Positions 55,993-64,000 of a stretch of DNA of 64,000 nt are shown piece by piece (position 1 is the stretch's first letter; every line of letters starts with the position of its first letter). The notes under the pieces were generated by a model, which made no database searches, was not told where the DNA came from, and saw only the letters and a program-made list of their open reading frames with translations. The translations under genes and the position numbers were made by a program. This DNA comes from Platanthera guangdongensis (lineage: Eukaryota; Streptophyta; Magnoliopsida; Asparagales; Orchidaceae). The stretch covers positions 183,028,375-183,092,374 of the forward strand of contig CM077150.1 of NCBI GenBank assembly GCA_039583875.1, written 5' to 3'.

Positions 55993-57917
55993 TGAAAGTT
56001 CAGGAGGTATGCTTGATACCACCTGAAGGTGTTAGTTAGATCAGATATACTTTAGAGGGGGGGTGAATAGAGTATGTTGGTGATTTTAAAACTTTTATAA
56101 CTGTTGTTGTATTTTAGGTGAGTGTGCAGGGAAGCAAATACAATAAACCAAGATGCAGCAACTATCTAATCACAGCACATTCACAGAGCAAGGCCAGAAA
56201 ACAAAAAGGAAAAGAAAGTAACCAGATGACACAAGAATTTTTATAGTGGTTCCCCAAATCTGGGTAGTCCACTCTTCTACCACCCTGGTAGGAATCCACT
56301 GCAGGAAGGGGTTAATCAGATGTCCTGACACCAATGGGGTTTTGATCAGGTTCCCAAAAACCAAACCCTCAAGTCTTTTGGAGGTTAACTTGCAACCAGA
56401 ATAATTTTGAAGGGAATTAAAACCCTGTATAGAGGTGGAGTGAGAGGGTGATGAGATCTTCTCTTTCTCAAGTCAAATGAGAAGACTTGTGGATTGTTGT
56501 TTAGCAGCTTTGCTCCCCCTGAGATGTAGAATGAATCAGGAAGAATGCTGGAGCACTGCTTCAGGGTGATAGATCTTCAAAGACCTAGAATTCCAAGTCC
56601 AGAGAAAGTCTCCATGAACTTCTTGTGACTGATATGAATGTATTGTCTTTGAAGTTATCCTGAGTAAAAGTAGATGAAGAAGACTCTTGATATTGATGTA
56701 GTGTTCTTCTTCTTCTTCTTCTTGATCAGTTTCTCTCTGGGCCAAGAATGAATTCCTTTTTCTTGTGTTGTCTGAATCACTATCTATCCTTTTCTCGTTG
56801 TTTTTTTATCTCTTTATTACTGACTGTTTCTGTATATCTCTGTGTCTCATAAGAAACATTCGAATTTTGAATATCGAGCAGTAATGGCAGACGGCCTGGA
56901 AAGGAAGCAGCAATTAATTATTTCCCCAACTGTTTCCATGGGAAAATGGTATGTAATAATCTAGGATTAACTGCGTATTCTAACGGCAGTATTCTGTGAA
57001 GAACTGCCATTAACTGTTCAGGAATCAGCGCCATGGAATGAGACGGGAACGGAAGAAGACCTAGTCTGGAATCGTCGACCGAAGAACATAATTCGTTGAG
57101 CTGTTTTTTGAGTTCGTCGAGCTCAGCCTGAGTTCGTCAAGCTAAGCTGAGTTCGTCGAGCTGAGCTGAGTTAGTCGAGCTGACAGTCTTCATTCGTTGA
57201 ACAGACAATCTTCAATATCAGACAAACATTATTCGTTGAGCAGAGAACTAAATTCGTCGAGCTTAGAAAAGTTCTGGACTTGGACAAAATACTCTGCATC
57301 TGCTGAAATGCTGTGTCGACACAAATTGGTGTCGACAGATTGATCTTGGTGCCGACACAAATCCTCTGGTGTCGACATAAGCTGGTGTCAACTGAAATCC
57401 TGGTGTCGACACAAATCGTCTGGTGTCGACTCAAACCCTAAGTGTCGACACAGATTCTCTGAGTACGAAAATCATCGAGTAGAGATTAGCATTCGTCGAC
57501 CTGAGAAGCTGTGAACTTGAGGTCCAAGTTCGTCGAGCTCAGAAAGTAATTCGTCGACCGAAGCATGAAGCTGGACTTAGAGAAATTCTGAAGTAGTCCT
57601 GAAAAGCTTGAGGTAGAATCCCGGTGTTCGTCGAGCAAAGAACATAGTTCGTCGAGCTCAGCACTACGGATTATCTCGCGATCGTCGAGCGCAGAACTCC
57701 CTTCGTCAAGTTGAGTTCGACGAACGTCGAACTCATTTTACTTAGTCTGAAAAACTGATAGATCTGGAGTTCTTGATGATCTTGAAGAAGGCTGGTCCAT
57801 CTGAAGTTGAGATAGAGGACTGTCCTAGACTCTAAGACAAAAACTTGACCCAGACTATACAAGATGGGTCACATCCTAAGTCAGTGGACCTAGCCCAAAT
57901 CAACTAGGGATCCAACA
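55993..57917 (-). mobile_element. 5' LTR of element F (right copy)
   Basis: The partner of 45254-47181, with only scattered differences, so F inserted fairly recently. The region aligned with the E TATA box reads CTATACAGG on the minus strand, a weak TATA. The motif arrays are at 57070-57730. Confidence 0.92.
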
Positions 57918-59754
57918 CAGTGTAATCCCTCATTATGTGTTCCAAAGTGTTTACTCATGTGTAGTCTCTCTATTGGGATACACCTCATATTCAAGCTATA
58001 GGACTGTGTAAAGACTTGGTGCTGATTCCCTTCTAGTAGAAGAAGAAAATTGCTGACAGAAATTTTTCTAAGTATTTCTCTCGAGTAGGTCCCTAACTAC
58101 TCGAGTAGATTGCTTGAGATATACTCGAGTGAAACTTCTGCATACTCGAGTAAGAAAATTTTTCCTCTCGTGAAGTTAAGTAAAACACTCGAGTAGTTCA
58201 TTGACATACTCGAGTAGCTTACTTAACTACTCGAGTAGATCATTCTTCCTACTCGAGTTGCCTAGAATTCAGGTTCCAAACTTTTCTAAGTAAAACACTC
58301 GAGTAGTCCAAGTCATATACTCGAGTAGCTCATTCTCTCTCGAGTAGTTCATACTCGAGTAGTATATTCTTCATGTTCCAGATTCATTTTTCCCGGAATT
58401 TTTCTAAGTCATTTACGCGAGTAGGTACTTTATATACTCGAGTAAGTCTTGACACTGTGTCGAGTAACAATCTTCTCTGTGTCGAGTAGTTAAGATATAC
58501 TCAAGCAAGTCTTTCATATACTCGAGAAGATTTCTTTTATCTCGAGTAGTTAAACCTAACTACTCGAGTAGCTGTTTTCCCGTGTGTAGAATATTTCTAA
58601 GTGGTTGTCTCGAGTAGTTCCTCTAACCACTCGAGTAGTTAAATTATGTCTACTCGAGTAGTATAACTTGTACTCGAGTAGCTCAACACCTTCACAAGAA
58701 AATTTTCTGTGTACTCGAGTAGATCTTCTAGGTACTCGAGTAGTTGCTTATATACACTCGAGTAGTTGTCTTCAACCTACTCGAGTAGTCTTGATTTTTA
58801 TACCCGAGTAATTTCTCTCTGCTTACTCGAGTAGTCCTTGACCTACTCGAGTAGTTTTATACCTACTCGTGTATATGACTTCATTTTCTCTGAAATTTCT
58901 TCTAAGTCCAGATTTGATAGATTTTCAAATACCGTGATATGATTTGTCCACGTGTACGTCATTAAAACCGATTATGACCGTTATTAGTACTCCTATAAAA
59001 GGTCTTATCTAATCGACAAACCCTAATGAGAAAACAGAACTTTCAAGAAGAAAATTCTTCTGAGTTTTGTAGCCATCGCTTTCCAAAATAATCGTTATTT
59101 CCTCTCTCTCTCTCTTCACGGAACGAAAGCCGCCGCCGCCGCTGTTCTTCTCCGACAAGGGTTTCGATCTTCAGAGGAAATAGACTGAAAAAGCTCTCCA
59201 GATCGAGATCATTTATCACATACTCATCATCTGTCTGATTGTGGAAGCAAGAAGTTCAGATCTACTGATTGCCGAGAATCCTTCTTCAACTTTTCTGATA
59301 AAGCTGCACGCCAAGAATAAGATTCCAGTTTCTGTTTTATTTTCAGATCTGAATCAGACGATTTCACTGTTTGTATTTTTCAATACTTGAATTTCTTTTC
59401 TGTAGGAGAATTTTTCTCTGAGTGTAGGAGTTTTCCACTCCGAGTTTGTAGGAAGGTGTTTCTTCCGAGTTGTAGATCCAGTTGGATTGGATTGAGATTG
59501 TAGGAACTTTGTTCCGAGGGTAGGATTGATTTTCAATCTGAGATAGTGGAGTAGCCGAGTCTAGTTTATTGCTAGATCAGTGAGGGAAAGTGGATGTACC
59601 CAAGATCGGGGAACCACTATAAATCTTGTCTCGTCTGTGATATTTTAGTAGATAGATCTGTACTGTGTTCTAAGATTTTTTATTCCGTAAAAGACGCACA
59701 ACTCACCTATTCACCCCCCTCTAGGTGATTTAGGTTAACAACTATTATCTTTCA
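57918..59754 (+). mobile_element. 3' LTR of element D, second segment
   Basis: Continues the D LTR after F, with the second CTCGAGTA array (58080-58870) and a TATA box at 58994-59002. Together with 45084-45253 it gives about 2002 bp, matching the 2000-bp 5' LTR. Confidence 0.92.
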
Positions 59755-60036
59755 GCCGTGTATGCTGTCTCGACACTTCATCAAGTGCAGTTCGTCGACT
59801 ACCCGGGCTCTCGACGAACCCGAGCACGACACGGCCATGGACACGCCCGTGTCCTAGGCCGTGTTCACTATCTCGACACTTTATCGAGACCAGTTCATCG
59901 ACAACCCGGGTTCTTCGTCGAACCCGAGCATGACATGGCTAGGGACACGTCCGTGTCTTAGGCCGTGTGACCCTCACCAAGACCCAAACTTGGCTCTGAA
60001 CGCTGTCCGTCCCTCTTTGAATTTTGGGGCGTTACA
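59755..60036 (-). mobile_element. LTR of element C, segment 3 of 3 (outer end)
   Basis: Starts with the D target duplication gccgt and ends GGGGCGTTACA. Its reverse complement, TGTAACGCCCC, opens like the A LTR, with about 35 bases very similar. It carries TCGTCGA and CACGCCCGTG motifs. With the other segments the C LTR totals about 2.9 kb. Confidence 0.78.
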
Positions 60037-60308
60037 AAGATTGAGAGCTGCTTGAAAATATTCTACTCTTGTGATGGATGTCACTCTACAATTTTTTTGC
60101 TCTGAAGGAATTGCGTTCCCTTTCTCAGTCACTGTCTTCTTTTTAAAAAATTATTCTCTCTATATTCTCTTTGACAGCCAATCTTCCTTCAAAATTTTTG
60201 AATAACTGTAAATAATGCCTTGCTGGAAAACTGGGAAGGAAAATGACTAGCATATCTGTCATTATTCGTTTCCCTAACTATCCCGAGAAATATATCAAAT
60301 AAATCCTC
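60037..60308 (-). mobile_element. possible remnant of an older Sirevirus LTR (H)
   Basis: 272 bases between C and E. The stretch GGGAAGGAAAATGACTAGCA to the end resembles, base by base with gaps, the part of the F LTR around 46160-46230. The pyrimidine-rich part before it also fits. It may be the target into which both C and E inserted. The similarity is by eye only. Confidence 0.4.
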
Positions 60309-61553
60309 TGTTGGAACCCCAGTTATGATTTGGGCAAAGATCACTATTAGGTTTTCTTAGATTGACCCAAAATGCAGTCATGGGTCATAGGTTTATTTCC
60401 AGATGTTCCTCAGAAGAATTCCAAGAAATGCAGTTCAGTCAGAAAATCAGTTCGACGATCGTCCAACGCAGTTCGATGAACGGCGAACTCAGGTCGACGA
60501 ATTCTAATTTCCTTCTCTGAACTCAGGTCGACGAACTCTGATCTCAAGCAAGAAGTTTAGCTTGACGAATTCCAGCTGAGCTCGACGAACTCCGAGCTCA
60601 GGTCAACGATCACAAAACTCAAGACAGATTCCCCGCCAATGAACTCCAAGTTCAGGTCGACGAATTATGCACAATCAATTACAGTTGGCAGAATTAATTA
60701 AGGATTAATTACAATCAACATTCTCAGTGATAATAATCGTTCAAACGGACAGTTATAGAAGAATTACTTATGGATCAATTCCCAATGCATCTTCTAATCT
60801 CGGGAATGTTTCTTCTGCCATCAAGACTAAGGAATTCAAATGTCCAAAAGAGATACAGAGACAAGAATGTGACAACTAGTGACAGGCAGTGATCAACCAA
60901 GATAAAGAAGAAGTAGAACACTCAGGCCAATATCATCAAAGCAACTAGAAGCCCTAGAGCAGAGAAGTGACATCAATCTGAAGAAGAAGAACATCCATTC
61001 ATATCAAGAGTCTTCTTCTTCCTTATACTCTCCAGGATAGTTCAAGGACAACAAACACCTATCAGTCAAGAAGTTACTGAATCTCTGCTAGTCAAGGCTG
61101 CAAGCTTGAAGGTCTATCACCCTGAAGCAAAGCTCCATCTCCCTGAACCATTCAACATATCAGGGGGAGATATTTGCTACCATCATATATCCACTAGTCT
61201 TCTCTCTGATTGTTGACAGAGAAGACACCATCATCTCTCACCCCCTTCTGTATAAAGGGTTATCATCTCCCTTCAAAAGTGATTATTTGTTATAAGTCAC
61301 CTGACCAAAAGACTTGAGGTTTGGTTTTTGAGCACCTGATCAAAAGCTCATTGGTGTCAGACACCTGATCAAAAATCTGAGTGGATTCCTACCAGGGTGG
61401 TAGAAGAGTGGATGTACCCAGGTTGGCGAACCAATATAAATCCTTGTATCTTCTGCGTTGCTTGGTCTTCTTGCTTTATTTTTGTGTTGTGATTTGCTTT
61501 ACTTAGTATATAACTCTAATTAGTTAAGTTAAGATCTATCCCCATAAGTTTCA
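60309..61553 (+). mobile_element. 5' LTR of element E
   Basis: TGTTGGAACCCC...TTTCA. A TTCGACGAA-type array lies at 60450-60665, a conserved GGGGGAG box at about 61163, and a TATA box TATAAAGG at 61251. The first 703 bases are repeated at 63298-64000. Confidence 0.9.
60450..60665. repeat. TCGACGAA motif array in the E LTR
   Basis: About ten (G/C)TCGACGAA(C/T) motifs and variants (for example GGTCGACGAATTC), spaced 15-30 bases, mostly in one direction. The copy in the 3' LTR is at about 63440-63660. Confidence 0.88.
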
Positions 61554-61555
61554 AT

Positions 61556-61566
61556 TGGTATCAGAG
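61556..61566 (+). other. primer-binding site of element E
   Basis: TGGTATCAGAG two bases after the LTR end, an exact Met-tRNA type. Confidence 0.92.
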
Positions 61567-61629
61567 GAGGTTACATTGGTTGTACAGGCTAACATCTGAA
61601 CTAAAACGATCTGATAGATCTTAAATATC

Positions 61630-62850
61630 TTTAGATTTTATCATAGCACAAATTGAAGACTTTTCAAGCACCAGACTACCTATGTGCAATCTTGATAAGT
61701 TTGCACTATAGAAAATAAGGATTAGGTTTTATATGGACACCATTGATGAAAACATCTTTAAATCTATTTTGTCAGGTCCAACTCAATCTCAGGCAACATC
61801 AAGCATCAATGTTATTCCATCATCTCAATGGAAAGATACCCAGAAAAATCTGAAGATTGTTGATGCACAAGCAATGAACATCCTGGCACAATCAATGTCT
61901 GATGACATCTTTGAGTAACTTGCTGCATGTTCATGTGCAAAAGAGATGTGGGACTCTCTCACAACATTGGCTGTAGGATCAGTTAAAGAAAGAAACCTTA
62001 AATTTGTAACCTGGAGTGACTCAGATGCTTCATCCCGCACAACTAAAGATGAAGAAGAAGCAAGAGTAAGAGAATTTTGCCTAATGGCAGTAAAATAATT
62101 CTTGTAGCAACACTGATGCAGAAACAGACTCTGAAGAAGAATCAGAGTGTGAATCAGAAAAAGAAGATCAGGTAATCTCTACCCATGATCTTTCATCAGA
62201 AGGATTTAAGTTATTATATAAAGATTTAATTCAATCTGAGAAGAAAATAAAACTTCTCAGAGAGAAATTAAATACTATTTCTTCAGAAAATTTAAAACTT
62301 AAACAAGATTTACAAAATGCTTTTGAAAAGATAAGTCTTCTAGAATCATGTAACTAAAAGAAAAATTAGAGGTGATAAATAAAACTACTGAAGAATTGCC
62401 AAAGAATAAATCAAATCAATATAAAAATCTTCAGAAAATCTTAGTTCAAAATAATTCGTCGAACCGAGCTCGACGAAATCAATACTATTCGTCGAACTCA
62501 GCTCGACGAACTATGAACATAGATTTTTATTTCAACTGTTCAGGAATCTATGCTCGATGAAATAGATATAATTCGTCGAACAGAGATCGACAAAAATGGA
62601 ATACAGAAAGTCATTTTGTGAACAAAGCTCGACAAACTCAATACCATTCGTCGAACTCAGCTCGACGAAAGTACTTTAATTTGTCGAACTCAAGATTTCA
62701 GAACATAAACTTTTGTTCTCTTCAAAATTATCATCAAAGTCAGCATTCTAAAAATCCTTTCACTGAGTGGATAGTCCCTCCTAGGAAATATCATCCACTT
62801 GGTTATCATAATCAACCTGAATATTCTTTTATTTTTTTTATATAAAAGAG
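61630..62850 (+). pseudogene. gag remnant of element E with SSNxARR linker
   Basis: The N-terminal part parallels the F gag: FALWK-like start (with TGG changed to TAG), MDTIDENIFKSILSG, AQAMNILAQSMSDDIFE, then CAKEMWDSL. A deletion follows SVKERN, and the next segment is acidic (TDSEEESECESEKED). From 62372 a frame encodes repeated SSNxARR peptides (62455-62680), made by inverted pairs such as TTCGTCGAACCGAGCTCGAC. It ends with KYHPLGYHNQ near 62800. Several stops and frameshifts are present. No knuckle is left. Confidence 0.75.
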
Positions 62851-63283
62851 AAGCAGGACCCAAGGTAATCTGAGTCCAGAACTTCTAACATCTCTTTGCA
62901 GGACAAGGCAGGACAAGTCATGCCTTACCACAATGGAGCAGTGGTATAGGACAATAATCAAAAGCTATAGTTTCACCCAATATAGAGAATACTTTAGTGG
63001 CTGTATAATGAGAGATTATTTGAAAGGCTATAGCAGTAAAGAGTTATAAATTCTACTCAGATTTGGGCAAGGAATTTGGGCAAGGAATTTGGGCAAGGAA
63101 AAGTAAATAGGGGAGATTATTTGTTTTATAAAGAGGAAACTACTTTGAAGGATGCAACAATAGATTTCTTTTATTTATTTTATTTTAAAGCACTTTTGTA
63201 TATCTGCTGAAAACCTTATCATTCAAGCAGATTATTTTTGATTTGTATTTTTATGTGTTTTTATGTAAATAGTGTCCTCATCC
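62851..63283. other. untranslated region of element E
   Basis: 430 bases between the gag remnant and the polypurine tract. A GGGCAAGGAATTT unit is repeated three times near 63064-63100. No pol sequence was recognised. Confidence 0.6.
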
Positions 63284-63297
63284 AAATAGGGGGAGAT
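63284..63297 (+). other. polypurine tract of element E
   Basis: AAATAGGGGGAGAT directly before the 3' LTR, as in D and F. Confidence 0.9.
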
Positions 63298-64000
63298 TGT
63301 TGGAACCCCAGTTATGATTTGGGCAAGGATCACTATTAGGTTTTCTTAAATTGACCCAAAATGTATAGTTATGGGTCATAGGTTTATTTACAAATATGCC
63401 TCAGAAGAATTCCAAGAAATGTAGTTCAATCAGAAAATCAGTTCGACGATCATCCAACGCAGTTCGACGAACGGCGAACTCAGGTGGATGAATTCTGAGT
63501 TACTTCTCTGAACTCAGGTCGACGAACTCTGATCTCAAGCAAGAAGTTTAGCTCGACGAATTACAACTAAGCTCGATGAACTCCGTGCTCAGGTCGATGA
63601 TCGCTAAACTCAAGACAGATTCCCCGCTCGACGAACTCCAAGTTCAGGTCGACGAATTATGCGCAATCAATTACAGTTGATAGAATTAATTAAGGATTAA
63701 TTACAGTCAGCATTCCTAGTGATAATAGCCGTTCAAATGGACAGTTACAGAAGAATTAATTATGGATCAATTCCTAATGCATCTTCTACTCTCGGGAATG
63801 TTTCTTCCGCCATCAAGACTAAGGAATTCAAATGTCCAAAAGAGATACAGAGATAACAAGATACACAGAGACATGAAAGTGACAACTAGTAACAGGCAGT
63901 GATCAACCAAGAAAGAGAAGAAGTAGAACACTCAGGCCAATATCATCAAAGCAACTAGAAGCCCTAGAGCAGAGAAGTGACATCAATCTGAAGAACAAGA
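63298..64000 (+). mobile_element. 3' LTR of element E, partial
   Basis: Repeats the first 703 bases of the 5' LTR with scattered differences, including one small insertion near 63855, and is cut by the window end. Confidence 0.9.

Larger units (their letters stand above)
45254..57917 (-). mobile_element. Element F: Sirevirus-type Ty1/copia inside the 3' LTR of D
   Basis: LTRs of 1928 and 1925 bp (minus strand TGTTGGATCC...CTTTCA) flank all copia domains and an extra ORF. The exact target duplication is cagtg (45249-45253 and 57918-57922). It is the best preserved element here, with few stops and long open frames. Being inside D, it is younger than D. Confidence 0.94.
24879..59754 (+). mobile_element. 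Element D: Sirevirus-type Ty1/copia, split by elements G and F
   Basis: LTRs of about 2.0 kb (TGTTGGGAACC...TTTCA) flank gag, protease, integrase, RT-RNase H and an extra ORF, in Ty1/copia order. The exact target duplication is gccgt (24874-24878 and 59755-59759). G sits in the gag-pol region, and F sits in the 3' LTR. Long LTRs, the Met-tRNA primer site and an ORF after pol fit the Sirevirus lineage. Confidence 0.92.
60309..64000 (+). mobile_element. Element E: gag-only Sirevirus derivative, runs past the window end
   Basis: A 5' LTR of 1245 bp, an interior of only 1744 bp, then the start of the 3' LTR at 63298. The interior holds a primer site, a degenerate gag and a polypurine tract, but no protease, integrase or RT. 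The LTR is related to that of F in layout and in some blocks, but diverged. The left target flank is tcctc (60304-60308), and the right copy is outside the window. Confidence 0.88.

Overview
The window looks like plant nuclear heterochromatin, built almost entirely from LTR retrotransposons. Every lineage recognised is plant-specific: Ty3/gypsy Tekay-type chromoviruses, a Tat-lineage Ty3/gypsy element with two RNase H domains, an Athila-type Ty3/gypsy element, and Ty1/copia elements of the Sirevirus type. No host gene, tRNA gene, rRNA gene or bacterial feature was found. The species cannot be named from the sequence. A large, repeat-rich flowering-plant genome is the safest statement.

Layout: the backbone is an old minus-strand Tekay-like element (called C here). 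Its degenerate gag lies at 1-771 and its long 5' LTR runs from 995 to 60036, split twice. Element A, a plus-strand Tekay-type chromovirus (1917-23146), is inserted in that LTR. A is itself split inside its integrase by element B, a plus-strand Tat element (8057-20059) with antisense ORFs and a 145-bp tandem repeat. The second insertion into the C LTR is element D, a plus-strand Sirevirus (24879-59754, TSD gccgt). D is split in gag by element G, a minus-strand Athila derivative without pol (28798-38275, TSD ctacc). Its 3' LTR is split by element F, a minus-strand Sirevirus (45254-57917, TSD cagtg). To the right, 272 bp resembling an old Sirevirus LTR (H) separate C from element E, a gag-only Sirevirus derivative (60309 to beyond the window end).

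All copies carry stops and/or frameshifts, so none looks autonomous. Within each element the parts follow the usual retrotransposon order: LTR promoter and polyadenylation signals, tRNA primer site, gag for the particle, protease, integrase, RT and RNase H for copying and insertion, then the polypurine tract. D and F also carry a long extra ORF between pol and the 3' LTR, in the env-like position of Sireviruses.

The most unusual signal is a set of dense short-motif arrays. The motifs are CTCGAGTA, TTCGTCGA/TCGACGAA, GTGTCGAC, CACGGGCGTG and CCTACTC-AAAC-GAGTAGG. Related arrays occur in unrelated families. In both D and F an array matching the element's own LTR array recurs just upstream of the extra ORF. 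In E and F the motif also runs through the gag-protease linker as a repeated SSN-x-x-RR peptide.
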